A stretch of DNA of 45,499 nucleotides from Chloroflexota bacterium (GTDB taxonomy: Bacteria > Chloroflexota > UBA11872): positions 1-45,499 of the forward strand of contig JAPOXD010000058.1 in NCBI GenBank assembly GCA_026707285.1. Reading direction: 5' to 3'. Below are positions 26,022 through 35,106 of the stretch, in pieces (position 1 is the first letter of the stretch; every line of letters starts with the position of its first letter). The notes under the pieces were generated by a model. The model was not told the DNA's origin. It made no database searches and worked only from the letters and a program-made list of their open reading frames with translations. The position numbers were made by a program, and so were the translations under genes.

Positions 26022-27073
26022 TCGGGCCCGAATGGGACACGGGCCTCTGGGCCGAATACTGCGGCGCGGGGCTAGAGGCCGGCGGCCACGAGGTGGCCGC
26101 GCTGCTCTACGGCCGCGACCTGGCGCGTCCGGTGGGCCTCTGGGGCCGCGTGCGGCGTCGGCTGGCGGGGCCGCATCGATTTCACATCGGCCGGGTGCTC
26201 GAGGCCATGCGCCGCGACAACCTTCGCGTGCTGGATGCCGCCGTGCGCCACCGACCCGATCTCACCGTCGTCCTGAAGGGCGAGGTGCTGCTGCCGGAAA
26301 CCGTCGAGCGCCTGCGGGACCTCACGTCGGGACCCGTCGTGCAGTGGTGTGGGGACAATCCCTCATGGTTTCCCCACATCATGGCCGCGGCCCATCTCTA
26401 CGACCGCTTTTTCCTCGCCGAGCCGTCCTATGCGACCGACCTCGCGCGGCTCGGAGTGGGGGCCGAATTCATGACCCATGCCGCCGATCCCGACACCTGG
26501 GGACCGGCGCCCGATGAAGCCCAAGATCCGCCGGAGTGGGACGTGGTGTTCGTGGGCGACGCGCGGCACAACATGGGGCATTTGCCGTCCACGCGCCTGC
26601 GCGTGGACCTGGTCGAAGTCGCCGCCCGCAGCGGCCTGCGCGTGGCGGTTTGGGGCCGCGGGTGGGAGAAGCTCGACGCCGACTCACCGGCGCGGCAACG
26701 ACACGAAGGGCTGACGCTGTTGCCCGCCGCGGCCGTGGCGCGAACCTATCGCCGCGCCAAGATCGCGCTCAACGCGCACCACGCCCAAATGCGCGAGGGC
26801 GTGAACATGCGCACGTTCGAAATTTCGGCTGCAGGCGCCTTCCAGCTCTGCGACGCCAAGGCGCGGCTCGGCGAGCTGCTCGAGATAGGAGACGAAGTCG
26901 CCGTCTACGAGGGAGTCGACGACCTGGCTGACCTGCTGCACCGCTACGCGGCCGACGACGCGGCCCGGGCGCGGATCGCGGAGGCCGGCCGCCGGCGCGT
27001 GCTGCGCGACCACACCTACACCGCGCGCATGGCCCAACTCGTCGCGCGATCGCATGGCGAACCGGCCGCCTAG
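26006..27073 (+). CDS. CgeB-like glycosyltransferase
   Basis: From ATG 26006 the protein has 355 residues and begins MRVLLIGPEWDTGLWAEYCG. It resembles CgeB/SpsB-like glycosyltransferases (GT-B fold): VVQWCGDNPSWFPHI in the N-domain, then VVFVGDARHNMGHLPSTRL at the start of the C-domain and INxR-type ending NMRTFEISAAGAFQLCD, which replaces the EX7E region in this group. These enzymes glycosylate spore crust, maturation proteins or surface polymers in other bacteria. The gene overlaps its upstream neighbour by 16 bases and its downstream neighbour by 20, unless the methyltransferase starts at GTG 27075. Confidence 0.86.
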   Translation: MRVLLIGPEWDTGLWAEYCGAGLEAGGHEVAALLYGRDLARPVGLWGRVRRRLAGPHRFHIGRVLEAMRRDNLRVLDAAVRHRPDLTVVLKGEVLLPETVERLRDLTSGPVVQWCGDNPSWFPHIMAAAHLYDRFFLAEPSYATDLARLGVGAEFMTHAADPDTWGPAPDEAQDPPEWDVVFVGDARHNMGHLPSTRLRVDLVEVAARSGLRVAVWGRGWEKLDADSPARQRHEGLTLLPAAAVARTYRRAKIALNAHHAQMREGVNMRTFEISAAGAFQLCDAKARLGELLEIGDEVAVYEGVDDLADLLHRYAADDAARARIAEAGRRRVLRDHTYTARMAQLVARSHGEPAA

Positions 27074-27902
27074 CGTGCCCGCCGGCTCAGCGTCGCCGCT
27101 GCCCACGGCCCTCGCGGGACGCTCCGACCGCGAGCTCTTGCGGCTGGCGATCGAGGCGCACCTGCATCAGCCGGCAATCGCGCTCTGGCGCGCCACCGAG
27201 TTCGCCATGTTGCGCGAGGTGGCGTTCGGCGCGCCGGTTCTCGATCTGGGCTGCGGCGGAGGCGCCGTCGCCGGAGTGGTGCTTCACGACCACTGGCCGC
27301 GCGACGGCCTCGAATTACTCGCCAGCGAGGCGCGCGCCGCCCGCGACCTGGGCGTCTACCGGGGCGTGATTCGCTCGGACGCGACGCGGGCGCCGCTGGC
27401 CGCGGGCGCCTATGCCGCGGTTTTCAGCCAAAGCGTGCTGGAGCACATTCCGGACGACCGAGCCGCCGTGCGCGAGGCGGCGCGCGCGCTCGCGCCGGGC
27501 GGGCGGCTGGTATTCACCGTGCCGTCGCCGGCATTCGCCGAGCGGATTCGCCGTGGACCCGGCGGTGAGGCCGCCCTGCAAGCAACGAACGACCGGCTGG
27601 GCCACTTCCACTACCGCTCGCTCGATGAGTGGGCCGCGCTGCTGGACGCCTGCGGCCTCGGCATCGTCGACACCGGCGGGCATCTGCCCGCTCGCACGCA
27701 ACACGCCTGGCAGCGCCTGGACGCGCTAATGACGCATCGGCTGGGCCGGCGCCGCATCCTGGATATCTTTCGGGCGCTGCACCGCCGCCGGCTCGTCCCG
27801 CGCCGCGCGTGGATTGCCGCGTGGACCGCGATGCTCTGGCGACCCTTCCGTCGGCCGGTGGACGATCCCGGCGGCTATCTGATCGTGGCCCAGGCGCCCT
27901 AG
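27054..27902 (+). CDS. SAM-dependent class I methyltransferase
   Basis: The 282-residue protein has motif I VLDLGCGGG (62-70), a post-motif acidic region, and the later QSVLEHIPDD and LAPGGRLVFTVPSP segments, all typical of class I S-adenosylmethionine methyltransferases of the Methyltransf_11 kind. Its place among glycosyltransferases suggests O-methylation of a glycan, perhaps to cap the chain, as happens in some Wzm/Wzt systems in which Wzt recognises the cap. That link is inference. The start may be ATG 27054, overlapping the previous gene by 20 bases, or GTG 27075 just after the stop. It ends one base before the last gene of the train. Confidence 0.9.
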   Translation: MANRPPSVPAGSASPLPTALAGRSDRELLRLAIEAHLHQPAIALWRATEFAMLREVAFGAPVLDLGCGGGAVAGVVLHDHWPRDGLELLASEARAARDLGVYRGVIRSDATRAPLAAGAYAAVFSQSVLEHIPDDRAAVREAARALAPGGRLVFTVPSPAFAERIRRGPGGEAALQATNDRLGHFHYRSLDEWAALLDACGLGIVDTGGHLPARTQHAWQRLDALMTHRLGRRRILDIFRALHRRRLVPRRAWIAAWTAMLWRPFRRPVDDPGGYLIVAQAP

Positions 27903-27903
27903 G

Positions 27904-29019
27904 ATGCCGGCGCGTGATCGTCCGCGGGTGCTGCACCTCTCTCCGACGTGGTTCGGGGAGATTTCGGTCATCGGCGGAGGCGAGCGCTTTCCCCTCGAGC
28001 TCGCGCGCGCCATGCGGGACCGAGTGCCGACCCGGCTCGTCGCCTTCGGCGGGCCGCCGACAACCGCCGATGCCGCCGGGTTCCCCATCGAAGTGGCCCG
28101 TACCTGGCGCCACCTGCGGAGCCGACCCTATGACGCCATCGGTCCGGGCTTCATTCCGGCCCTCTTATGGGCCGATGTCGTTCACTGCCACCAGGCGCGC
28201 ACCGGGCTTACGGCGCTGGCGACGTTGCTAGCTCGCCCGCTGGGAAAGCGGGTGTTCGTCACGGATCACGGAGGCGGCGGCGTGGGGTGGCTGCGGCGCG
28301 CTCGCCTGGGGCGCTGGGTCCACGCCCACCTGGCGCAAAGCCGGTTCGTGGTGGACACGCTGCCTTATTTGGGCCGTCGCACGGCAATCGTCCACGGTGG
28401 GGTCGACCCACAGGTGTTCGCGCCGGCGGCGGCCAAGGCTCGCGGCGAAGTGGTGTTTGTGGGCCGCCTGCTGCCGCACAAGGGGATCGAGCACGCCATT
28501 CGCGCGCTGCCCGACGACGCCCATCTTGCCGTGTACGGCCGGCCCGCCGACCTCGACTACGCCGCGTTCCTGCGGCGCGAAGCCGAGGGCCGCGCCGTCA
28601 CCTTCCACGAAAACGCCGGCGACCGGGAGCTCGTACAGGCGCTCAGCCGCGCCTGCGTGGCGGTGATGCCCTCGGTGTTCGAAGACTTTCGCGGCCGCCA
28701 CCAGCAGCATCCGGAGCTGCTCGGGCTGGCCGCGCTGGAGGCCATGGCCTGCGGCACGGCCGTGGTTGTCTCGCAGGCGGGTGGGCTTCCCGAGGTCGTC
28801 GATCCGTCCTACGTCGCCGTTGTGCCTCCGGGCGACTCGGCGGCGCTTCGCGCGGCGCTGCTGCCGTTCACGTCAGATCCCGATCACGCGGCGGCCTGCG
28901 GCGCGCGGGCCCGCGAGCGGGCGCTGCGCGACTTCACCTGGAGCGCCGTGGCCGACCGGTGCCTGGCCGCCTACGGCTACGGTCCGGTGCCCTCTCCCGG
29001 TAGGAGAGGGTTAGGGTGA
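27904..29019 (+). CDS. GT4 family glycosyltransferase with a repeat-encoded C-terminus
   Basis: The 371-residue enzyme closes the plus-strand train. The first domain opens VLHLSPTWFGEISVIGGGERFP and the second has VVFVGRLLPHKGIEHAIRAL. The acidic motif is a variant with an extended loop, EDFRGRHQQHPELLGLAALEAMACGTAVV. The protein proper seems to end near CLAAYGYGP; the last residues, VPSPGRRGLG, and the stop come from the hairpin repeat at 28990-29019. A repeat insertion probably removed the original end and supplied a new stop. It faces the acid-sugar dehydratase gene 30 bases away. Confidence 0.9.
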   Translation: MPARDRPRVLHLSPTWFGEISVIGGGERFPLELARAMRDRVPTRLVAFGGPPTTADAAGFPIEVARTWRHLRSRPYDAIGPGFIPALLWADVVHCHQARTGLTALATLLARPLGKRVFVTDHGGGGVGWLRRARLGRWVHAHLAQSRFVVDTLPYLGRRTAIVHGGVDPQVFAPAAAKARGEVVFVGRLLPHKGIEHAIRALPDDAHLAVYGRPADLDYAAFLRREAEGRAVTFHENAGDRELVQALSRACVAVMPSVFEDFRGRHQQHPELLGLAALEAMACGTAVVVSQAGGLPEVVDPSYVAVVPPGDSAALRAALLPFTSDPDHAAACGARARERALRDFTWSAVADRCLAAYGYGPVPSPGRRGLG

Positions 29020-29020
29020 G
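28990..29020 (+). repeat. Hairpin repeat at the end of the polysaccharide train, possible terminator
   Basis: Perfect 8-base arms at 28990-28997 (CCCTCTCC) and 29003-29010 (GGAGAGGG) enclose a 5-base loop, followed by TTAGGGTGAG. The core CCCTCTCC is shared with the repeats near both window ends. The element contains the stop codon of the glycosyltransferase and lies between two convergent genes, where the stem could stop transcription. No U-run follows, so intrinsic termination is uncertain. Confidence 0.6.
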
Positions 29021-29049
29021 AGTCCGGCCCGTCCGCTCCTAAATCTCCC

Positions 29050-30198
29050 TTAGATATCGGCCACCCCACCGTCGGCGTACACGTCGGAGCCGAACTCCAG
29101 CTCGTGCGGCGGGTTCGCCGCGATGAACACTTCATCCAACTCAACCCCAAGCCCCGGCACCTCCGGCAGCGCGAAGTGCCCATCGGCGAACGCCAGCGGT
29201 TCCTGCAGGACGCTTTCGAAGTAGGGCGGCTTGCGTGCATATTCCAGGATCAGGAAATTCGGCGTGGCCGCCGCCAGCTGGATATTCGCCGCCGTCGCCA
29301 CCGGGCCGTTCGGGTTGTGCGGCGCCATGGAGATGTAGTGCGTCTCGGCGTGCGCGGCGATGCGGCGCAGCTCGGAGATGCCGCCCGCGTAGCAGATGTC
29401 GGGCTGGACCACGTGCACGGCGCGCAATTCGATCAGCTCGCGGAAGCCCCAGCGGGTATAGAGCCGCTCGCCGGTCGCGCAGGGCACCTCGGGCACCGCC
29501 GCGGTCACCTGCGCATAGGCCGGGACGTTGTCCGGCGGGATCAGCTCCTCGGCGAATAGCAGATCCTGGTCGCGCACACCGTGCAGGAAGCGGGCGGCCG
29601 CGGCCGGGTGGAGTCGGCCGTGGAAGTCGATCATCAGATCGAGCTCGGGACCCGCCGCGGCCCGGACGGCCGCCACCAATTCCACGGCGGCCTTGGCCAG
29701 GGCAAACTCGTTAAATCCGCCTTCGAGGTGCGGCGGCGCGATCTTGAACGCCGTGAAGCCTTGTCGCTGGGCGTCCAGCACCTGGTCGATTTCCGAGCCT
29801 CCCAAGTCGGCCCGGGCGTACGCGCGGACCCGATCGCGCACCGGCCCGCCGAGCATGCGGTACACGGGCAGCCCGGCGGCCTTGCCCGCGATATCCCACA
29901 GCGCCATGTCGATACCGCTGATCGCGGCGTTGAGAATCGGCCCGCCGCGGAAGAACGGGTGGCGATACATCTGCTGCCACAGGTGCTCGACGCGGGTGGG
30001 GTCCTGCCCGACAAGAAACGTGCCGAACCGCTCCACCACCTCCGCCACGGCCTGGTTCACCTTGAACAGGCTGCACTCGCCGATGCCGTGGATGCCGCTG
30101 TCGGTTTCGATCCGCACGAAGGTCCATACCCGGTTGAGTCGTGCTCCGGGAGCGGCCGGCGCGCCGCAGTGCATCGTCTGAATGTCGGTGATTCGCAT
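29050..30198 (-). CDS. Enolase-superfamily acid-sugar dehydratase (D-galactonate dehydratase-like)
   Basis: The 382-residue protein belongs to the mandelate racemase group of the enolase superfamily and probably dehydrates an aldonic acid in sugar catabolism in the cytoplasm. Metal ligands appear as Asp191 in MIDFHGR, a Glu at 217 or 218 in FAEELIPPDN and Glu244 in ATGERLYT. The base residues His193 and His294 (MAPHNPNGPV) match the DgoD-type arrangement, in which both histidines act in dehydration. Length is normal. The opening MRITDIQTMHCG fixes the start. It lies 50 bases downstream of the LanC-like gene on the same strand. Galactonate itself is not proven; many relatives act on other acid sugars. 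Confidence 0.9.
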   Translation of the reverse strand: MRITDIQTMHCGAPAAPGARLNRVWTFVRIETDSGIHGIGECSLFKVNQAVAEVVERFGTFLVGQDPTRVEHLWQQMYRHPFFRGGPILNAAISGIDMALWDIAGKAAGLPVYRMLGGPVRDRVRAYARADLGGSEIDQVLDAQRQGFTAFKIAPPHLEGGFNEFALAKAAVELVAAVRAAAGPELDLMIDFHGRLHPAAAARFLHGVRDQDLLFAEELIPPDNVPAYAQVTAAVPEVPCATGERLYTRWGFRELIELRAVHVVQPDICYAGGISELRRIAAHAETHYISMAPHNPNGPVATAANIQLAAATPNFLILEYARKPPYFESVLQEPLAFADGHFALPEVPGLGVELDEVFIAANPPHELEFGSDVYADGGVADI

Positions 30199-30248
30199 GG
30201 GAGTCGCTCGCGGAAACCGGCGCCGAAGCCTAGCGCACGGTCGGCGGG

Positions 30249-31448
30249 TTACTCCGAGTCGGCCCGTGCCGGCGCGGCCATGAGGGGCATGTCGACCGCG
30301 TCCGGTCGAGCCAACCGCAGGAAGAAGTGCCCCAGGCCGGCCGATCCCATCATGAAGTCGGGGCTGTAGTTGCCCGGCTCGTCACCGCGCCAGCGGGCGC
30401 CGTCCGGTCCCTCCTCGCGGTAGGCCGCGGCAGTGTGGCCGAATTCCACGGCTCGCTCGAGCCACAGGTCGTCTCCGAGAACTCGCCACAACTCGAGGAA
30501 CAGCTCGGCGTTTCCGGCCAGGCCGTGGCATTGGCTGGGGTTCGCTCGGATGTCTCCAGCGACGTAGGTCGACTCGGCGGCACGCAGCGCCAGGTCCTCG
30601 AGCTCGTCGTCACCCAGCGCCGCAAAGGCGCGGGCTGCAAACAGCCCAATGCCCGGCGCTCCGTGGCACCACTGCACACTCGCCGGACGCTCGTCGCCGG
30701 GCCAGCGTCGCCACGCCGGCCCGGGTTCCGCATGCGCATCGATCCAGCGCGCCGCGCCCAGCACCGCCTCCGGCAGTCGCGGGTCGCTGGAATAGCGCGA
30801 GAGCTCCGCCAGGAAACAGGCGATGCCCGCCGTCCCATGCGCGAAGCCAATGCCGTCGAAGCTCCCCGAACGGCGATTCCAGCGCCAGTACCAACCACGG
30901 TCGACCGTGAGGGCGCGTTGCAGCAGGTGCTCGCCCGCCGCGACGGCCAGGTCCAGCGCGCCGGCGTCGCCCGCGACCTGGTGCGCGCGCAACAGGAACG
31001 TGCCCGTGCCCGACGCCCCCTCCAGCGGATCCTCTTCCTGATACGCGATGCCGCGAAGCGCCTTGACTCGCGTTCGGGCCAGGTCGAGCCAGCGCTCACG
31101 CCCGGTGCATTCGTAGAGGTGCAGAAAGGTCATGCCGTCGCCCGCCACGCCGAAATACAGGCCTGGATCGCGGTCCGCGGCCGTTAGCGCGCGGCGAGTC
31201 TGCGCCTCGATCCACAGCGCCCCGCTTTCGGCCACGTCGCGAAAGCGGGTCTCCTGCGTCGCGGCGAAGAGGCTCGCCAGCAGGATCACCGGTCCGGCGG
31301 AGCCCGCGAACACGTCGGTGCCGTAGGCGTCCTCGCCGAAGTAGGTGCGCGTGCGCCAGCGCGACCCGGCGACGTCCGGCTCGGCCGCGGCCGCGATCAG
31401 CCGCCCAACGTCGATCGCCAAGTCCAAGAACCGCTCGGTGTCCGGCAT
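30249..31448 (-). CDS. LanC-like zinc protein
   Basis: From ATG 31448, preceded by AGGAG at 5 bases, the protein has 399 residues made of helical repeats with glycine-rich turns, as in the LanC alpha/alpha toroid. The zinc ligands are present: Cys261 in WCHGAPGIG and the Cys307-His308 pair in QCHGLAGN. His204 in AHGTAG matches the catalytic histidine of LanC cyclases. Bacterial LanC proteins cyclise lanthipeptides, while LanC-like proteins add thiols such as glutathione to dehydrated residues. No dehydratase (LanB, LanM or LanL type) and no precursor peptide were found in the window, so lanthipeptide synthesis is unlikely here. It precedes the acid-sugar dehydratase and is divergent from the aminotransferase. 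Confidence 0.85.
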   Translation of the reverse strand: MPDTERFLDLAIDVGRLIAAAAEPDVAGSRWRTRTYFGEDAYGTDVFAGSAGPVILLASLFAATQETRFRDVAESGALWIEAQTRRALTAADRDPGLYFGVAGDGMTFLHLYECTGRERWLDLARTRVKALRGIAYQEEDPLEGASGTGTFLLRAHQVAGDAGALDLAVAAGEHLLQRALTVDRGWYWRWNRRSGSFDGIGFAHGTAGIACFLAELSRYSSDPRLPEAVLGAARWIDAHAEPGPAWRRWPGDERPASVQWCHGAPGIGLFAARAFAALGDDELEDLALRAAESTYVAGDIRANPSQCHGLAGNAELFLELWRVLGDDLWLERAVEFGHTAAAYREEGPDGARWRGDEPGNYSPDFMMGSAGLGHFFLRLARPDAVDMPLMAAPARADSE

Positions 31449-31560
31449 GTCGGCTCCTGCGAGGTCGCTGCGCTTGCCGCCAAGCCTACTTGGCGCACGC
31501 GACAAACCCCGCGGGCGGCGCGTACGCTGCCCACGTCAGACGTGCAGCAAAGCCCGTCCC

Positions 31561-32943
31561 ATGGCTGAGCCCAACTCCCGCTCAAACGGCTCCCAGCATC
31601 CCGGCCTGTCCAACCTGATGGTCGACTTCAATCAGATGCAGGCCTTCATGGAGGACCCGTTGGTCATCGTGGAGGGCTCCGGCGTACGGCTGACGGACGT
31701 AGAGGGCCGGTCCTACATTGACGGGATCGCCGGCATTGCCGCGATGCAGTTCGGCCACGGCAACCGGCCCATCATCGAGGCCATGCAGGCGCAGCTGGAG
31801 CGCGTCGCGTTGACCCTGCCCATCTACGCCACCAACCAGCCCGCGATGGAGCTGGCCGAGCGTCTTATCGACGTCTTCCCGCCGGAGTTCAGCACCGTCA
31901 AGTTCGTGAGCGGCGGTTCCGAGGCCAACGAGACCGCGATGAAGATGGCCCGCCAGTACCACAAGCAGACTGGGAATCCGGGCAAGTACAAGGTGATTTC
32001 ACGCTACTCCAGCTACCACGGCGCGACCCTGGGCGCGCTGTCCGCCACCGGCGGCGCGGCGCGCAAGACCAAGTACGAGCCTCTCCCGACTGGGTTCCTC
32101 AAGGTCCACCCGCCCGACTGTTACCACTGCCCCTTCAAGCTCACCTATCCCGAGTGCGGGGTGCTGTGCGCAGAGATCGTCGACGACGTGATTCGCGGCG
32201 AAGGCCCCGAGACGGTCGCCGCCTTCATCGCCGAGCCGGTGATCATGTCCGCGGAAGCCTTTGTCGTGCCGCCGCCGGAGTACTTCAAGATCCTGCGCGA
32301 GATCTGCGACCGGCACAACGTGGTCCTGATCTACGACGAAATCATCACCGGCTTCGGCCGGCTGGGTGAGCTGTTCGGCGCGGACGTCTACGGGGCCTAT
32401 CCCGACATCATGACGGTGGGCAAGGGCATCAGCGGCGGCTATGCGCCGCTGGCGGCGGCCATCATTCGCGGCAGGATCTCCGAGACGTTTCTCGGCGAGC
32501 GGGACGCCGGGGTGCACTTCAACGCCGGACACACCTACTCCGGCAATCCGGTCGCGTGCGCCGCGGGGCTCGCCGCGCTGAGGCAGATCACGGGCGGCGA
32601 GGTCTTGGACAACTGCCGCCGCCAGAGCCGGCGCCTGCGCCGGCACCTGGAAGACATGGCCGACCGCTACGAGGTGGTCGGACGCGTCGACGGCCACGGG
32701 CTGCTTCTCGGCGCGGAATTCGTGGCCGACCGGTCCACGCGTACCAGCTTTCCCAGCGATCGTCCGTTCGGACGCGCGGTCGCGGCCGAGGCGCGCCGCC
32801 GCGGCCTGATCGGCCGGGCCGGGGACCACGTGTGGGTATTCGCACCGCCGCTCACGTCCACCGACGACGAGATCGACGAGATGGCGGCGATTCTCGACGC
32901 CTCGATCGCCGAGACGCTCGAGACCTACGAGTGGCCGGCCTGA
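31561..32943 (+). CDS. Class III PLP-dependent aminotransferase with a four-cysteine insertion
   Basis: From ATG 31561 the protein has 460 residues. Fold-type I aminotransferase motifs are LIYDEIITGFGR (Asp259, which binds the pyridine nitrogen) and TVGKGISGGYAPLAA (Lys288, which forms the PLP aldimine). The GGSEANETAMKMAR phosphate-binding loop is near 118-131. Residues 187-203 read CYHCPFKLTYPECGVLC, a Cys cluster (187, 190, 199, 203) that may bind metal or form disulfides. The enzyme transfers an amino group from an omega-amino acid, amine or amino sugar to a keto acid; the substrate is not readable. The frame is open upstream to 31345 but that part is not conserved. It is coupled to the next methyltransferase by a 13-base overlap. 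Confidence 0.93.
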   Translation: MAEPNSRSNGSQHPGLSNLMVDFNQMQAFMEDPLVIVEGSGVRLTDVEGRSYIDGIAGIAAMQFGHGNRPIIEAMQAQLERVALTLPIYATNQPAMELAERLIDVFPPEFSTVKFVSGGSEANETAMKMARQYHKQTGNPGKYKVISRYSSYHGATLGALSATGGAARKTKYEPLPTGFLKVHPPDCYHCPFKLTYPECGVLCAEIVDDVIRGEGPETVAAFIAEPVIMSAEAFVVPPPEYFKILREICDRHNVVLIYDEIITGFGRLGELFGADVYGAYPDIMTVGKGISGGYAPLAAAIIRGRISETFLGERDAGVHFNAGHTYSGNPVACAAGLAALRQITGGEVLDNCRRQSRRLRRHLEDMADRYEVVGRVDGHGLLLGAEFVADRSTRTSFPSDRPFGRAVAAEARRRGLIGRAGDHVWVFAPPLTSTDDEIDEMAAILDASIAETLETYEWPA

Positions 32944-33683
32944 CGCAACAGGCCTTCGACGACCGGGTGGCCGGGTATGCCGACTCGGCGTGCCACCGTT
33001 CCGGGCCTAGTCTGCCGCTGGTGCTCGAATTCGCCAACGTCTCGCCCGACTATTTTGTGCTGGATGTGGGAACCGGCACGGGCTTCACGGCGCATGCGCT
33101 GGCGCAGCGCGGCGCATACGTGGACGCCCTGGATGTATCCCGGCCCATGCTGCGCCATACGCGAGCGACCGCTCCGGCGCCATTGCGTGCGCTGCGCGCC
33201 GCCGCCGGAAGCATTCCGGCGCGTGGTCGCAGCTACGACGTGGTCACGTGCCGCCACGCGCTGCATCACTTCGCCGATCCCGCCGACGCCATCGGCGAGA
33301 TGGCCCGGGTCCTGCGTCCCGGCGGACGGGTGGTCATCGCCGACACGCAGAGCCCCGACGATCCGTGGGTGGCGTCCGAGATGCACGACATCGAGACGAT
33401 CCGCGACCCCTCGCACGTGCGCAATCTGTCGGCCGCGGAGTTCCCGCGCTACCTCGGCGCCGCCGGGCTGGTCGTGGCCGCGGACCGTGAGTGCCGTTCG
33501 CCCATGGACTTCGACCAGTGGGTGGCCCGCTCCGGCGGCACGCCCACCATGGCCGACGAGCTATGGCGGCGGATGTCGGAGCCCCGGGTCGCCGCGGCCT
33601 TCGACGCGCATGTGGACGCGGGCGCGCGCCGCTTCGCGTGGCCGGTGCGCGTGATCGCGGCCCGCCGGCCGCTCCGGCCCTAG
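32931..33683 (+). CDS. SAM-dependent class I methyltransferase
   Basis: GTG 32931 gives 250 residues. Motif I is VLDVGTGTGFTAHALA, followed by DALDVSRPMLRHTR, CRHALHHFADPADAIGEMARVLRPGGRVVIAD, as in UbiE/COQ5-like and Methyltransf_11 enzymes. The tail is poorly conserved. A CTG at 32940 overlapping the TGA of the aminotransferase is a less likely start. Genes paired with class III aminotransferases in this way may process a common small molecule, but no substrate is shown. The gene ends 6 bases before the stop of the convergent sugar transferase gene. Confidence 0.88.
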   Translation: MAGLTQQAFDDRVAGYADSACHRSGPSLPLVLEFANVSPDYFVLDVGTGTGFTAHALAQRGAYVDALDVSRPMLRHTRATAPAPLRALRAAAGSIPARGRSYDVVTCRHALHHFADPADAIGEMARVLRPGGRVVIADTQSPDDPWVASEMHDIETIRDPSHVRNLSAAEFPRYLGAAGLVVAADRECRSPMDFDQWVARSGGTPTMADELWRRMSEPRVAAAFDAHVDAGARRFAWPVRVIAARRPLRP

Positions 33684-33689
33684 CTCGAC

Positions 33690-35105
33690 CTAGTAGGCCC
33701 CCCGCCCGCGCGCCACGACCCAGACGGTGCGGGCGAGGATGGAGATGTCCAGCAGCGGCGAGTAGTTCTGGATGTAGAACAGGTCGTATTCCACGTTTTC
33801 GACCAGGGGTAGGTCGCCGCGGCCGTTGACCTGCCACCAGCCGGTGATTCCCGGAAGCACCGAGAGCCGCTGCCGCTGCCAGGATTCGTATTGGTCCACC
33901 ACCCAGGGCAGCTCGGGCCGCGGCCCCACCAGGCTCATCTCGCCGCGCAGCACGTTCCAGAGCTGGGGCAGCTCGTCCAGGCTCGCGCGGCGGAGGACGC
34001 GACCGACCCTGGTGACCCGCATGTCGTTGGCCGGCTTGTAGATGTCTTCGAGCCGCTGGCCGCTCTGCCGGGCGGCCTCGATCTGGGCCTCGGCGTTCGC
34101 CACCATGGTGCGGAACTTGTACATCGTGAAGAGCCGGCCGTTTTCGCCCACCCGACGCTGGGCAAAGATGACCGGGCGCCCGGTTTCCAGCCAGACGGCC
34201 AGGGCGGAACACGCCATCACGGGCGCCATCACCACCAGGGTCAGGAGCCCGAGCACCAGGTCGAACACCCGCTTGACCACCCGATCGAAGCCCGTGATCT
34301 CGGGCGCGCGCACGCTGATCATCGGGATGCCCCAGGTGTCCTCGGCCATCGTGCGCCCGGGCATCAGGTCGAAGACGTCGGGCACCACGCGGATGCGCAC
34401 GTCGGCGCGCTCCAGCGCCAGCACGGACTCTCGCAGCCGGCTGTGGGCGTGCAGGGGCAGCGCGATGATCACGTCGTCGGGTCGATGCCGTTCCACGAGC
34501 GCCGGCAGCTCCTCCACCAGTCCCAGCACCGGTCGCCCGTTCAGCATCGCGCCTTGCTTTTGCGCATCGTCGTCGGCGAATCCCAGCACCTCGTAGCCCG
34601 ACCAGGGCCGGTCGATGATGAGCCGGGACACGCGGTCGCCGACGGGACCGGCGCCGGCGATCAGCACCAGCCGCCGCGTGGCGGGCGAGAGGTGCCGCGT
34701 GCGCAGCGCCAGGTTGAGCAGCCAGCGGAAGTTGATCAGGATCGCCAGGTTGAGCACCACGAAGTAGACGAAGAGCAACCGCGACAGGAACTCGACCTTG
34801 AGCACGAAGAAGGCCGCGAAGAGCGCGCCCGTGGCCAGCAGCACCGCGAACGTGATCGCGCGCGCTTCCAGCACCACGCGCATCACGCGGCGGTGGTCGT
34901 AAACCTTGGCGAAGCGCAGGAAGAACGGCCAGGTGACCGCGACGATGACGTACTCGCGCACACCCAGCCAGTCCAGGTGCTCGGCGGCACCGAAGCCGAA
35001 GGGCAGCGCGTGCCGCAGCGCGTCGGCCGCCAGCAGCGCCAGCATGGTCAGGAGCACGTCGGCGATTGCTAAGAATCCGCCGACGGCGCGAGTTCGACTT
35101 AGCAC
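33690..35105 (-). CDS. Polyprenyl-phosphate sugar-1-phosphate transferase (WbaP/WcaJ-type initiator)
   Basis: This 471-residue membrane protein starts glycan assembly by moving a sugar phosphate from a nucleotide sugar to undecaprenyl phosphate. The N-terminal half has about four membrane segments and a nucleotide-binding-like region with [18 protein letters not shown]. The C-terminal sugar transferase domain has the reentrant membrane part [19 protein letters not shown], the [21 protein letters not shown] motif and [29 protein letters not shown], with the catalytic Asp-Glu pair of SLDELPQ. It starts at GTG 35105, one base after the upstream glycosyltransferase stop. It is the only chain initiator seen in the window and may serve both polysaccharide loci. 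Confidence 0.95.
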   Translation of the reverse strand: MLSRTRAVGGFLAIADVLLTMLALLAADALRHALPFGFGAAEHLDWLGVREYVIVAVTWPFFLRFAKVYDHRRVMRVVLEARAITFAVLLATGALFAAFFVLKVEFLSRLLFVYFVVLNLAILINFRWLLNLALRTRHLSPATRRLVLIAGAGPVGDRVSRLIIDRPWSGYEVLGFADDDAQKQGAMLNGRPVLGLVEELPALVERHRPDDVIIALPLHAHSRLRESVLALERADVRIRVVPDVFDLMPGRTMAEDTWGIPMISVRAPEITGFDRVVKRVFDLVLGLLTLVVMAPVMACSALAVWLETGRPVIFAQRRVGENGRLFTMYKFRTMVANAEAQIEAARQSGQRLEDIYKPANDMRVTRVGRVLRRASLDELPQLWNVLRGEMSLVGPRPELPWVVDQYESWQRQRLSVLPGITGWWQVNGRGDLPLVENVEYDLFYIQNYSPLLDISILARTVWVVARGRGAY

Positions 35106-35106
35106 G

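Noticed and set aside
30249-31560. Lanthipeptide biosynthesis cluster around the LanC-like gene
   Set aside because: No dehydratase, precursor peptide, protease or dedicated transporter is present in the window.
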